This document shows positions 9,740-19,495 of a stretch of 64,000 nucleotides of DNA, one piece after another; position 1 is the first letter of the stretch; each line of letters starts with the position of its first letter. Both the position numbers and the translations under genes were made by a program. The notes under the pieces are model-generated. The model had not been told where the DNA came from. It ran no database searches and saw only the letters and a program-made list of their open reading frames with translations. The DNA comes from Planctomycetaceae bacterium (lineage in GTDB: Bacteria; Planctomycetota; Planctomycetia; Planctomycetales; Planctomycetaceae): positions 1-64,000 of the forward strand of contig JAQWSQ010000071.1 in NCBI GenBank assembly GCA_029243145.1, given 5' to 3'.

Positions 9740-10105
9740 TTAGCCCCAGAATTTTTCGCCGTTCATATTGACGTCGGGATGAGTTTTGATTTCGCAATTC
9801 CCGGTGACTTTTGTCTGACAGGATAAACGAAGACTGTTCTTTTTCTCCGTTTCTCTGGCAAGGAACAAGTCGGGGCGGAACAACATTATGCTCAGTCGTT
9901 CCCAGAGTCCCGGTTTTTTGAGATTCTCTTCGCCTTTAGTGACTTCCACGTTACAACTGCCACACATTCCCAATCCGGGACAATGGAAGATCTTATGGGG
10001 ACCCCAGTAAACCTGAACACCGGCTTTGCGAGCTTCCTTGCGAAGATTAGAACCCGCAGGAACATCAACCGTCACTTTTTCGTTCACAAATTTAACTTCC
10101 GGCAT
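9740..10105 (-). CDS. [2Fe-2S] ferredoxin
   Basis: 121 residues from ATG 10105, chosen because AGGAAG lies nine bases upstream; an in-frame ATG at 10123 and TTG at 10126 are alternatives. The cluster ligands follow the spacing C-x5-C-x2-C (HCPGLGMCGSC; Cys42, 48 and 51) with the fourth Cys at 96 (LSCQTKV), as in adrenodoxin/plant-type ferredoxins. The segment between clusters of ligands (about 58-85) is longer than in plant ferredoxins and includes a hydrophobic stretch. It is probably a small cytoplasmic electron carrier; no reductase partner lies alongside. Confidence 0.88.
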   Translation of the reverse strand: MPEVKFVNEKVTVDVPAGSNLRKEARKAGVQVYWGPHKIFHCPGLGMCGSCNVEVTKGEENLKKPGLWERLSIMLFRPDLFLARETEKKNSLRLSCQTKVTGNCEIKTHPDVNMNGEKFWG

Positions 10106-10312
10106 CGTGAAACGCTTCCTCATCAAAGGGATTGCAAAAATGAAGCCTCATCTGCCAATAAATCATAAGCAGGCTGACAGAAATTTTCCAGATAACGCCC
10201 TACTCAGATTACCGGAAAAGGGTGCTTGAATCGTGGATTCGGACCGCTTTTACTAATGTTCGCCTTAAACAGTCCTCGAAATCACCACTCTTACGTCCGA
10301 AAGTCACCGCTC

Positions 10313-11710
10313 ATGCGACCACTTCGCCCCTTCTTAATGATGATTGCACTGTTCATCGGCCCTCCCTTGATGGAGGCAGCAGAACGACCCAATTTTCTCA
10401 TCTTTCTGGTGGATGACATGGGTTGGGTCGATCCCGAATGTTACGGAAATCCGTTTCATGAAACTCCCCACATCAACCGTTTGGCCAGCCAAGGGATGAA
10501 GTTTACCGATGCCTATGCAGCGTGTCCTGTCTGCTCGCCCACTCGCGCCAGCATTCTGACGGGCAAGTATCCAGCCACTTTGAATTTGACCGATTTCATC
10601 CCCGGTCATTGGCGTCCGTGGGAAAAATTGGTTGTCCCAAAAATGAATCTGAACCTGCCTCTTGCAGAAAAGACGTTCGCAGAATTGCTCAAGCCGGCAG
10701 GATATGTTTCGGGCTCCTTCGGAAAATGGCATCTCGGAGCTGCCACGCATTACCCTGGACAGCAAGGGTTCGATGAGTTCACTGTAACAGGAGGTCGGCA
10801 TTTTGCTCCCAAATTCAAAACCACTCCTCAAGAAGATGTTCCTGACGGAACTTATCTGGCCAATTATCTCACTGATAAAGCAGAAGACTTTCTGGAACGA
10901 CATCAGAGTGATCCGTTCGTTCTTTATCTGCCACATTATGCGGTCCACATTCCTCTTGAGGCCGAGGAAGAATTGATTTCAAAATATGAACAGAAGACAA
11001 AGACGGACAAGCGACGAGTGAACAACCCGACGTATGCGGCGATGGTGGAGCATATCGACCATAGTCTCGGTCGAATCATGAAGAAACTGGACGACCTTCA
11101 GTTAAGTGAAAACACGGTGGTGATATTCTTTTCGGACAATGGAGGCTTGTACCAACGGTTCGACAAACAGGGCGAACCAGTTATGGTCAATTTACCTTTG
11201 CGAGATGAGAAAGGTTCTCTTTACGAAGGAGGGATTCGTGTCCCGCTGATTGTGCGTTGGCCGTCAAAAATAGCGGCGGGCACCGTTTGTGATACTCCGG
11301 TCAGTAGTGTTGATTTTGTACCCACCATGCTGGAGTTGGCGGGAGTCGATCAATCGAAGGTTCAGATTGACGGACAGAGTTTAGTTCCCTTATTGACAGA
11401 GGCAGGAACTCTCAGTCGAGAAGGAATCTATTGGCACTATCCCCATTACCATCATACGTCACCTGCGGGAGCGGTTCGTGCGGGAGACTGGAAACTGATT
11501 GAATACTTCGATGAGGGTCGCGTCGAACTTTACAATCTGAAAGATGACATCGGCGAGTCAACAGATCTGGCACAACAACACCCGCAAAAAGCACAAGAAT
11601 TACAGCATCAGTTGGTCGCTTGGAGAAAACGTGTGGGGGCAAAAATGCCGACCGTTAATCCCGCTTATGATGCTGCCAAAGCGGATCAATTCAAGCGGCG
11701 CCCTCGTTAA
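10313..11710 (+). CDS. sulfatase (type I, secreted)
   Basis: 465 residues from ATG 10313, which places a signal peptide at the N-terminus (cleavage near MEAAERP). The frame extends upstream to a TTG at 10226, but that would bury the signal peptide. The catalytic Cys is at 74 in CSPTRAS, to be converted to formylglycine. Metal ligands of the alkaline-phosphatase-like fold are seen in LVDDMGW (Asp34, Asp35) and FFSDNGG, and the conserved GKWHLG is present. Family knowledge: it hydrolyses sulfate esters, in planctomycetes often of algal polysaccharides; the substrate is unknown here. Its stop shares the palindrome TTAA with the stop of the convergent gene. Confidence 0.93.
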   Translation: MRPLRPFLMMIALFIGPPLMEAAERPNFLIFLVDDMGWVDPECYGNPFHETPHINRLASQGMKFTDAYAACPVCSPTRASILTGKYPATLNLTDFIPGHWRPWEKLVVPKMNLNLPLAEKTFAELLKPAGYVSGSFGKWHLGAATHYPGQQGFDEFTVTGGRHFAPKFKTTPQEDVPDGTYLANYLTDKAEDFLERHQSDPFVLYLPHYAVHIPLEAEEELISKYEQKTKTDKRRVNNPTYAAMVEHIDHSLGRIMKKLDDLQLSENTVVIFFSDNGGLYQRFDKQGEPVMVNLPLRDEKGSLYEGGIRVPLIVRWPSKIAAGTVCDTPVSSVDFVPTMLELAGVDQSKVQIDGQSLVPLLTEAGTLSREGIYWHYPHYHHTSPAGAVRAGDWKLIEYFDEGRVELYNLKDDIGESTDLAQQHPQKAQELQHQLVAWRKRVGAKMPTVNPAYDAAKADQFKRRPR

Positions 11711-12717
11711 TCGAGTTCAGAAGTTTTTGGCAGTGTTTCTCGAGTTCGGAATCTTTCGGAGGCACGTTTTAGAAGCTTGCGATCATTTTGATTGAGAGAA
11801 TCCATCCCATCATCATGGACCTGGGCGAGAATTCGATCAAGGTTTTCGGAAACTTCCAGGTCGAGTTCCACTTCGCGAATCCGACGCTGTTCTTCCCGTT
11901 TTTCTTTCCAGCGTTGCACTAACGATTCCGGTTCTGAAGGGGTGGGATCACGATTCAGGCTCGTGTAACCTTCTGAAAAATCATAGCCCAGAAATGTTTC
12001 TTTGGGTTCGGAAGCAAAGCGTGTTGCAACTCGAGATTGCATCATCAGCGCCAACATACTCACGCCGGCAATAGCCACGACCATCGTTAATTCTAAGGTC
12101 AATCCTGTCAGCAGCAAAAGGGTTGCCAGGCACCAACTGCTGCGCAGCCAAATGATCTCGCCGTTCTCTTCGCTGAAAATTTTATGGGCGAGTTCTTTGA
12201 AGAGGACTCCCGATGTCATCGGTAATAACGGTAGTAGGTTGACCAACGTGAGAGTCCAGTTGATCGCGAATAAAAGATAGACGATGTTCTGCCCAGGAGA
12301 TTGGCTAAGTTGAAATTCGTCGAGCAACACAGGGTCGAGTGCCGTCCCGAGTCGTCCCGATTGATACAGAGGATATGCCGTTAGTAGACAGATTAACAAA
12401 TTCGCCGTCATCCCGGCGATTGCTCCGAGAACTCGTGTCCGGGGACGCGAAGCGGTCATCAAGCCACCCGCAGGCCACAAGATTGATTGAGTCGGCGGTT
12501 CACCGTGCCAATTACAAATCGCGATTCGTGCACACTCATGAATCACAGCAGAGAGCAGTAAGAGAGCAGAAATGGAACAGCCGAGCCGTAAACCGAACCA
12601 CAGACATAAAACAGGAGGAAGCAGAAAGAATATGAGATTAATCTGAATCCGAATTCCCAAGACAGAGCCTATGGGAATTGACCAAAAAGGGAGCCAGCCA
12701 CGATTGTCGCGCATCAT
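11707..12717 (-). CDS. M50-like membrane protein with degenerate active site
   Basis: 336 residues from ATG 12717 (GTG 12747 is possible). Five or six membrane segments in residues 20-230 follow the layout of short site-2-protease/M50 proteins in planctomycetes. The zinc motif HExxH is HECAR at 60-64, so the second His is Arg. The usual Nxx-PxPLDGG motif reads NLLPLLPMTSG (160-170), without the Asp ligand. The protein is therefore probably proteolytically dead or binds metal differently. A charged helical tail (about 260-336, LDRILAQVHDDGMDSL) is cytoplasmic. It converges with the sulfatase; the two stops overlap. Confidence 0.75.
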   Translation of the reverse strand: MMRDNRGWLPFWSIPIGSVLGIRIQINLIFFLLPPVLCLWFGLRLGCSISALLLLSAVIHECARIAICNWHGEPPTQSILWPAGGLMTASRPRTRVLGAIAGMTANLLICLLTAYPLYQSGRLGTALDPVLLDEFQLSQSPGQNIVYLLFAINWTLTLVNLLPLLPMTSGVLFKELAHKIFSEENGEIIWLRSSWCLATLLLLTGLTLELTMVVAIAGVSMLALMMQSRVATRFASEPKETFLGYDFSEGYTSLNRDPTPSEPESLVQRWKEKREEQRRIREVELDLEVSENLDRILAQVHDDGMDSLNQNDRKLLKRASERFRTRETLPKTSELD

Positions 12718-13233
12718 CCTGAAGCCCTTAACACATTCTCGAACCACGGCTGGTCAAATCGTATGACGCAAAAAAAGCGATCAACGCTCTGTATCCTGGG
12801 ATATGGCTCGCACCATGTTGACATGAAGACGACTCATCGTCTTCTCTATCGGTCATCCTAAGCGAGGATTATGGGAAGTTCAATTTCCGAATTTCAAATT
12901 CTCAATTGATTGAATTTGGAGTTCTCTTGATGATATTCCGTGGAAACAGCGAAGAAATGGGGTCGAAACTCTGCATGAACTTCAGGCATTTCTTCAGACC
13001 GGGAATTGCCTGAGAGCCCGCGATCAGCATACAATGGATTGTCACAATTGATGCAAGTCATGACGATGTCAGGATTTCCTGATCTGAGATCTCCATGAGA
13101 TACGCGAGATGTCAAAAGTACCGGTTCCGGGAACTTCTGAAGTCAGGCGGCGTCTCTGAGAGGACCTTTTCGGTAGCAGGCACGTTCTGTGTTCAGAGGT
13201 GTTTTCCGCGACTTTAATTTTGGAAACGAGCAA
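12718..13233. other. intergenic region with two inverted repeats
   Basis: No gene supported. A perfect 8-bp hairpin with a CTCA loop (GAAGACGA/TCGTCTTC) spans 12825-12844. A second imperfect AT-rich palindrome, CAAATTC/GAATTTG around TCAATTGA, spans 12895-12918. The region separates two divergent genes (minus at 12717, plus at 13234), so promoters for both should be here; no clear -35/-10 pair stands out. A 73-codon minus frame at 12894-13115 looks spurious. Confidence 0.5.
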
Positions 13234-15687
13234 ATGGATCTTCCTTCATGTCCTTCGTGCGGCCAATCGGTTTTGGACGAAAATCCAGAAACCTGTCCGT
13301 TTTGCGGCGCTGCGATGTCGTCAAGCGGGGGCAAAGCATCTGCGACTGAGAAGAAGGCAAAGAATCCACCGCAGAAGAAACAACTGACCTCCAAAGATGA
13401 AGACCCTTTTGCGATTGAGACGAGTACTCAAAAAGCCGCGGTTCGAGTTGCTTTGCGGAAAGCTCCCGGAAGAACTCACGCGGTCACTTGTCCTATGTGC
13501 GAAACTTCGGGATATGTCCCCGAAGCGGCTGCCGGGAAATCGGTGAAATGTGCCAACCCATCTTGTATGGTCCCCGTGTTTGAGGCCCCCAAGCTTGAGA
13601 AGGTCGAAGAGCCTAAGCCAGAGTCGTCTGGAAGCTCGTTATTTATGCTCATATTTGCCGTGATCTTTCTGGGTGCTGCTGGAGGAGCCGTCTGGTTCTT
13701 TGTTCTGAGAGAACCACCACAGGATCCCAACGAGATCGAGAATCTCGCCAATCAGCAAAATCAAAAACCTGTTGAGAAAATTGAATACAACCCCGTCTTC
13801 GAAAACGACAACAAGAACGAAAACGAAGAGGATAATAAACCGTTCGATCCAGTCGTTTATCGTCGGGAACTTTTGACGAATACCATCCCTACAATCGCGC
13901 GACAGCGAGAATGGAATTCACAAACCAATCGGCAAGCGGATTGCCGTCAGTTATTGGCAGAAGCATTCGCCCGAATCGGGCTACTCGATCCCGCCAAAGA
14001 GCAACTCGAAAAAATCGATCAATATCGGAAGGAAGCCTTTTTCAATAAAAGACTCATGCCTCTGGTCGAAATTGCCTGGAGAGAGAAAGATGCCACCAAA
14101 CGAAAAGAGTTGATTGCTGAAGCCGAAAAGGCCGCCGCAGAATCCCCCACAGCCGGACGAATTCGATTCGATGATCTCAGTGGTTTGGCGGCATTGTTAG
14201 TTTCGGAAGGGCGACAGGCAGATGCGATCAAATGGCTGGAAACAGCCGTGAAAAAGGCAAACATTTCTGATGAGCGGCAATTCGACCGATTACGCCAAAG
14301 CTCGTCACAGCTACGTGTTTTGAGGGATTTGGAAGGATATCCGATCTCGCCTTTAATCAGTCATTCTGCTCATAAATGGGCCCAACCTGAATGGGTGACG
14401 GTGACGATGTTGCTGTTGGCTCATGGCGAGGATGAAAAAGCCTTAGCCTGGATTCAAGGCGCGCCGACCGATCGAGTTCGTGCCGATGCATTGCTGGCCT
14501 ATACAAGGTGGAAAGCACTGACCGGAGAACTGACGGCAGATCAACTCGTGAAGCTGGTCGCTTCAGAACCTCCTGCTGCAAAAACGCGAATCTTGTCTGA
14601 TGCTGCGGTGTTCTTTGCCTCGGGAGGTCAAAAGGAAGACGCCAAAATAGTTTTGGATGTTGCCACCCAACAGTTGGACAATTTGCAAGGTGGGAACGAA
14701 TTTTTGATTCCGGCTCCTGCTGAGTTACTGAACTATGAGATCCCCGACCCTTCTGCCGTGCTCAATCAAATTTTAGCGTTGTTAGCGTTGGCCCGTGCTC
14801 AAGATGCGGTGGGAGAAAACGATGAAGCATGGAACATCATGCAGCGTGCTCTCACACTGGCGCGCTCAATCGGGCCAACTCCCTCTGCATTGGCGGCAAG
14901 ACCCCATGATCAGAATGATGTTGGAGCTGATGCCATCAAGTCGGAGTTGAGAGAAAAACTGGGGTTGGAAAATGAAAACACTCTTCGGATTCGATTTAAC
15001 AGTTACGTCAAAAAACTGACAGAACTGGAAGCCTCTGCTGATCTGCGCGTACAAACTCTCGAAACATTATTAAGTGAGGCACTGTTGTGGGGACAGGCCG
15101 TCAATGTTTGGGAAGAGATGCAGACCAGAATTGATCAGACCGACGAAGATTTGAAAGAGCCGTTTCTCAAATCATCCCTGTTACCGGAAGTCCAAGCCGC
15201 CCTTCAACAGGCGAACGCATCGAGTCAGTTGAATGAATTGAATCGACGAATTGGGGCGACCTTACCGGCACGCGACGCGCAGTTGGTCTTTCTCTTCGAG
15301 TTGGACCGGATGATTGCTGCCAAAGATTTCAGCAATTTGGAATCGGCCCTAAACACCAGCAAAATTGATCGCGAACGATTAGAGATGTCGTTGCTTGATC
15401 GATTGTTGCCGATTGCGAAAGTCGGTGATCTTGAGTTGACGGTCTCTGCGATTCAGGCACTCCCCAAGAGGATCAGCTCAACTCGCATGGACCTGACGGT
15501 GATGAAAGAAGAGTTAAATTATTTTCTGGGACGTATTGCCGGACAGATTGGTCAAGCGAAGTCGTTTCAGAAACTGGTGCAAAAGCAATTGCCGGCTCCA
15601 GTGGAAGAAGTTTCTACGTTGGCAGGTATTTGTGTCGGCGTGGAAATCTCACAACCTAATTCCGGCACCAGCGAAGTTGAGAAATAG
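13234..15687 (+). CDS. zinc-ribbon membrane protein with large helical-repeat domain, function unknown
   Basis: 817 residues from ATG 13234, which puts the zinc ribbon at the very N-terminus; a start 15 codons earlier is possible. Cys6, 9, 21 and 24 (CPSCG...CPFCG) form a double-CxxC zinc ribbon. A second Cys cluster (CPMC...CANPSC, about 84-107) resembles planctomycetal MJ0042-type zinc motifs. One membrane segment (about 132-155) follows, then about 640 residues of mostly alpha-helical, TPR-like sequence outside the membrane. The layout suggests cytoplasmic zinc fingers joined to an extracytoplasmic scaffold. The next gene (15971) is on the same strand. Confidence 0.75.
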   Translation: MDLPSCPSCGQSVLDENPETCPFCGAAMSSSGGKASATEKKAKNPPQKKQLTSKDEDPFAIETSTQKAAVRVALRKAPGRTHAVTCPMCETSGYVPEAAAGKSVKCANPSCMVPVFEAPKLEKVEEPKPESSGSSLFMLIFAVIFLGAAGGAVWFFVLREPPQDPNEIENLANQQNQKPVEKIEYNPVFENDNKNENEEDNKPFDPVVYRRELLTNTIPTIARQREWNSQTNRQADCRQLLAEAFARIGLLDPAKEQLEKIDQYRKEAFFNKRLMPLVEIAWREKDATKRKELIAEAEKAAAESPTAGRIRFDDLSGLAALLVSEGRQADAIKWLETAVKKANISDERQFDRLRQSSSQLRVLRDLEGYPISPLISHSAHKWAQPEWVTVTMLLLAHGEDEKALAWIQGAPTDRVRADALLAYTRWKALTGELTADQLVKLVASEPPAAKTRILSDAAVFFASGGQKEDAKIVLDVATQQLDNLQGGNEFLIPAPAELLNYEIPDPSAVLNQILALLALARAQDAVGENDEAWNIMQRALTLARSIGPTPSALAARPHDQNDVGADAIKSELREKLGLENENTLRIRFNSYVKKLTELEASADLRVQTLETLLSEALLWGQAVNVWEEMQTRIDQTDEDLKEPFLKSSLLPEVQAALQQANASSQLNELNRRIGATLPARDAQLVFLFELDRMIAAKDFSNLESALNTSKIDRERLEMSLLDRLLPIAKVGDLELTVSAIQALPKRISSTRMDLTVMKEELNYFLGRIAGQIGQAKSFQKLVQKQLPAPVEEVSTLAGICVGVEISQPNSGTSEVEK

Positions 15688-15970
15688 AATTCCATTCTCC
15701 AAGACGGTCGGTGTTGTTAGTTCTGGAAAAATAGTGGAATTAGGAGAATATGGCTCGTTTGATATCGATTTTGGACAGATTGAACTCAAACCTGTCTTCT
15801 TTGTTGGTCATTTTCCGTCTGAAACCTGCATTTTCGGACTTTCCATAACAAGCTGATAGTCTTAGTATTACGTCAACGTCTGAGATGTGATTTCTCTCAC
15901 ATCTGAGGATGTTTGTGATCGGATCACCCAGAAATACATCACGATTGATGAATCGAAAAAGGAGTTTCTT

Positions 15971-17794
15971 GTGAAACATCTCCTCCGGCTTACCGGATTT
16001 GCTCTTTGCCTTGCCTGCTTCCCGCTCGTCTCACTATTTGGTGAAGAGAAGGATCCCAAGATTTCAATCGTGCTTTCGAGCGCGGATGGGATTAAAGCCG
16101 ATTTGAAACTCATTTTGGAATTAAATCCCAACCTAGAGTTGGTGCGTGAGTTGAAAGGTCGTCCCAACGAAACTGAACAGCCTTGGGATGTGCTCAAACG
16201 ATATCTCGATGATGTGTTCCTGTTGGGAGTCGATCCAACTCGTCTGATTCGAGTGGATCTCGCTAATTCGGATGATGGCGTGAAATATCGTTCGTCATTT
16301 CCCATCGCGGAACTGAGTGACTTTCTGGAAAATCTCGAGCTGTTTGGCATCGAACCGAAACGTCGGACTCGAACTTACTACGAACTTTCGAACGCCTATG
16401 AAGGGATCCTCCGCGTCATTGATGATTTCGGTGTGATTGGTCCCGACCGCGAAGTTGTTCCCGCGCGTGGCTTCGTGCCCATCGATGATGATATCAAGAA
16501 ATACGCTCTCGATAAGAATGAAAAAACACTATTCGATGTTGTGTTCTATCTCTTGAATAAAAAAGGTTCGGCCAAAGATCGTCGCAAAGAATATGAATCG
16601 GTCAAAGAAGAATTGATGGCTGCCGTCAAGCAGAAAGAAGACGAAACCAAGGAAGATTTTGAATTGCGTCGTGCCGTTAGCGAGCTGCAATTAGACGAAC
16701 TGGCTCGTTATTTTGCCGATCCGAAAGAAGCCGTCATCGGTTGGTCAATCGACAACGAAAAAATGACCGGCAACCTATTGATCAATTTGGTCCCCGATAA
16801 GAAATCGATGCTGGCAGAAGCAGTGGAGCAATTGGGACAAATCCCTTCACGCTTTGAAGGATTACCGATTCCTGAAGGAAAGATTCTCCACGGCAGTATT
16901 AACCTTCCGCTCGACGAGCAACAAAAGTCAAACCTCGTCGGCATTATGGAACTTTACCGCGAAAGCGGATTGGCCGACGTGAAAAACTCCGACAAGCTCG
17001 ACGACAGCCAAAAAGAAGCGTATGACGAGATCGTTAAAATTCTGTCAGCTTCCATGATCGATACATTAAAAGAAGGTCGGTTCGACGGTTACTTTCTCGC
17101 AGCCCCTTCAGCCAATGGAAAGTTCACTCTGCAAGGGGGACTCGCTTTTAAGAATGCCAAAAGTGTCAGTCGGGCTATCGAGTTGGTTAAGAAAGGACGT
17201 CCCGATCGTGAAGTAAAATTAAATATCGAAACACATGCCGGTGTGACCATTCACTCATTTACAGCCTCAGCCGATATGAAGGCTGCGTACATGGATATGT
17301 TCGGTGGTGACACGCTGTACTTTGGAGTTGGCGAGCATGAGTTCTGGTATGCCATCGGGGCAAACGGAATTGAGGCCATCAAAACAGCAGTGACCAAAGC
17401 GAATGACACCAAGATTGAAAAGCCGTCCATGGAATTCGTCTCGTTGTTCCTGAAGTTGGGGCCTTGGGTGGAATGGCGGGGACGATACATCACCCTGGAA
17501 GACCCTGGTGCAGAAGAAAAAGTTGTTGTCAAAGAAACAACGACAGATGAAGAAGAAGACAACAAGCCCAAAGTAAGTCAGGATGAATTGAGGGCCATTG
17601 CCATCAGTTCCTTCAAATCGGGCAATGACATTCTGACCTTCTCACTGAAACGGGATGGAGATAATGTGACAGGAGGCGGGCAGCTCGACACGGGCTTGCT
17701 ACGTTTTGCCGGACATCTGTTGGCGAAGTTCACCGTCACACTCGCTGATCCCGGAACGGAACTCAAAAATAAAGAGGCAGCCGCGGCTAAGTAG
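15971..17794 (+). CDS. secreted hypothetical protein
   Basis: 607 residues. The start is taken as GTG 15971 because AAGGAG lies seven bases upstream and because it begins a clean signal peptide (VKHLLRLTGFALCLACF, cleaved near LFGEEKD); the open frame extends 28 codons further upstream without a leader. The rest alternates charged beta/alpha segments with an internal Lys/Glu-rich part (about 195-235) and a Glu-rich loop near 545. I recognise no domain. It follows the zinc-ribbon gene by 283 bp. Confidence 0.75.
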   Translation: MKHLLRLTGFALCLACFPLVSLFGEEKDPKISIVLSSADGIKADLKLILELNPNLELVRELKGRPNETEQPWDVLKRYLDDVFLLGVDPTRLIRVDLANSDDGVKYRSSFPIAELSDFLENLELFGIEPKRRTRTYYELSNAYEGILRVIDDFGVIGPDREVVPARGFVPIDDDIKKYALDKNEKTLFDVVFYLLNKKGSAKDRRKEYESVKEELMAAVKQKEDETKEDFELRRAVSELQLDELARYFADPKEAVIGWSIDNEKMTGNLLINLVPDKKSMLAEAVEQLGQIPSRFEGLPIPEGKILHGSINLPLDEQQKSNLVGIMELYRESGLADVKNSDKLDDSQKEAYDEIVKILSASMIDTLKEGRFDGYFLAAPSANGKFTLQGGLAFKNAKSVSRAIELVKKGRPDREVKLNIETHAGVTIHSFTASADMKAAYMDMFGGDTLYFGVGEHEFWYAIGANGIEAIKTAVTKANDTKIEKPSMEFVSLFLKLGPWVEWRGRYITLEDPGAEEKVVVKETTTDEEEDNKPKVSQDELRAIAISSFKSGNDILTFSLKRDGDNVTGGGQLDTGLLRFAGHLLAKFTVTLADPGTELKNKEAAAAK

Positions 17795-17802
17795 TTCACT
17801 GC

Positions 17803-18867
17803 TCACCGCTGGAAGATCGGCAAGAAGTTGAATGGCATCTCGAGTACGAGACATGCCATCGCGGTTGAGTATTCGGGGCAAATTATGTTGTCTCGCCATA
17901 ACCCGTTGTCGCGTTTCATTGAGAGAATTTCTTCGCTCACACTTTGATACCACAAGGGCCAATCGTCACCAGCACAATGCCACATCACTTGCACTGCATA
18001 ATAGTGGCCGTAAAAGTAGTTTTGAATTTGGAAATGTCTCGGTCCTTTGGTGCCGGGGCGATATCGTGCCAAAAAATTCAAGCCGTCTTCGATGGCCTTG
18101 CCTTCATAGATTCCCGCGGAGTTCAAACCGACCAGTGCGGCGGCAGAACGCGCAAATTCTGATTCTGGTTGACGCCCTTTTTGGTAGCGGAAACCACCGT
18201 CGGAGTTTTGACTGGCTTTCAGATAGCTGACCGCATTATCGATGGTTTCTTTGGGCACATATAATCCTGCGTTCTTTCCCGAACGCAATGCCATGATTTG
18301 GCAAACTGTGACAGAGACATCGGCATCAGATGGTTTGGGCTGGTAACGCCAACCGCCCTCTTTATTTTGGGAAGATAGAATCAGCTTGATCGAACGGTCG
18401 AGACAGTTTTTCAGGTTTTTTCGTTCGGTCATGCCGTAAATCTCTGCCAGATAAGTAACCGCAAATCCATGTCCGTACATGGGGCCGTGAGTGCGAGAAT
18501 TTGACTTTTGAATGAAACCGTTGGCGTCACAGTTTTTCACTAAAAAATCAGTGATTCGTTCTACGGTTTCACCATAAGGCCCGTTGCCGGGTGTATGGCC
18601 TCCGGCAAGATAGGCCAGGCCGACGAGTGCCGTCACGCCGATACTATGACTCTCGACAGTTCCCGATCCAAACGAGCCGTCTTGATGCTGCATGGAGGTC
18701 AGAGATTGTAAGCTTCGTTCGATGGTCTGACGGATTTCGGGAGTGACCAATCGGCGGGCATCATCATTCGTATCTTGAGCAACGAGACCGTGAGAGAGTT
18801 TCGATGCCGAAAGCCCTCCCGCTATGCAAGACAACAATAATTGGCGACGAGAAATGACATCGGTCAT
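17803..18867 (-). CDS. prenyltransferase/squalene-oxidase repeat protein, exported
   Basis: 354 residues. The N-terminus SRRQLLLSCIAGG is a plausible Tat signal. The body contains tandem alpha/alpha-barrel repeats with the QW-like pattern of this superfamily: QHQDGSFGSG, NKEGGWRYQP and SQNSDGGFRYQ, about 50 residues apart. Catalytic residues of squalene-hopene cyclase (DxDD) or of protein prenyltransferases are not seen, so this looks like the non-cyclase, terpenoid-cyclase-fold proteins common in planctomycetes. It converges with the 15971 gene eight bases away. Function unknown. Confidence 0.85.
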   Translation of the reverse strand: MTDVISRRQLLLSCIAGGLSASKLSHGLVAQDTNDDARRLVTPEIRQTIERSLQSLTSMQHQDGSFGSGTVESHSIGVTALVGLAYLAGGHTPGNGPYGETVERITDFLVKNCDANGFIQKSNSRTHGPMYGHGFAVTYLAEIYGMTERKNLKNCLDRSIKLILSSQNKEGGWRYQPKPSDADVSVTVCQIMALRSGKNAGLYVPKETIDNAVSYLKASQNSDGGFRYQKGRQPESEFARSAAALVGLNSAGIYEGKAIEDGLNFLARYRPGTKGPRHFQIQNYFYGHYYAVQVMWHCAGDDWPLWYQSVSEEILSMKRDNGLWRDNIICPEYSTAMACLVLEMPFNFLPIFQR

Positions 18868-18905
18868 CGGGCGGTATTCCTTCCCGATGAAGTATCATCG
18901 AGAGT

Positions 18906-19244
18906 TTATTGGGTCTGCACGGCTTCTGGGTAATCCCAACTCGTTTTGGGAGGCAAAGAGCCGGTTGGGGCTCCTTCCAAATTATAACCTCTCAGCATTC
19001 GATTTTCCGCAGCGCGTCGTGCCGGATCTCTTTGAGTCCGGAACGAGGGCGGTCGAATTCCCACGCCCGGTCCGATGTTTTCGTCAGGAAACGGGTCGTG
19101 ATACTGATAAGAGACGGCTTCTGCTTTTTGATTATAGATAAACGGCTGAGGAAAGCGCGTATTCAAGGGGCTGACACAGCCGGAAGCAAGGCAGGTCAGA
19201 ATTCCGAGAGAAAGACACAGTAATTTCGTGTGATTCAGTTTCAC
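18906..19244 (-). CDS. small lipoprotein, function unknown
   Basis: 112 residues from a GTG start. The N-terminus carries a signal peptide with lipobox LASGC, lipidated at Cys23. The remainder is rich in Pro, Arg and aromatic residues (FPQPFIYNQKAEAVSYQYHDPFP) and has no recognised domain. It lies 38 bp upstream of the prenyltransferase-repeat gene on the same strand, so the two may be one operon. Confidence 0.7.
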   Translation of the reverse strand: MKLNHTKLLCLSLGILTCLASGCVSPLNTRFPQPFIYNQKAEAVSYQYHDPFPDENIGPGVGIRPPSFRTQRDPARRAAENRMLRGYNLEGAPTGSLPPKTSWDYPEAVQTQ

Positions 19245-19495
19245 GGGATGAAATCGTTTTTGGGGTTCGAATACGCCCTCAATGTCTCATTGAGCGACCG
19301 GAATCGTAGCAGACGAGCGATTTTCTGCCCAGATTGAATTCAGAACACCTAAGTTCTTATGAAATCACGATTTTCGATCTGAAGATTTTGTGGGGAATGG
19401 CAATTGTGAGGTTCACTTCCTCACATCGAATACGCTCTGCTGCTAAAATATTGCTCAGCCAGACTATGAGCGACATCTTTTGAAGGACGTTTGAT

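Noticed and set aside
12894-13115. 73-codon minus-strand frame containing CINC
   Set aside because: No homologous pattern beyond a single CxxC, no convincing ribosome-binding site; it overlaps a palindrome in an intergenic region.
19255-19310. tRNA-like GGGTTCGAATAC-type sequence and hairpin CTCAATG/CATTGAG
   Set aside because: Only a T-loop-like stretch is present; no acceptor stem or anticodon arm can be built around it.
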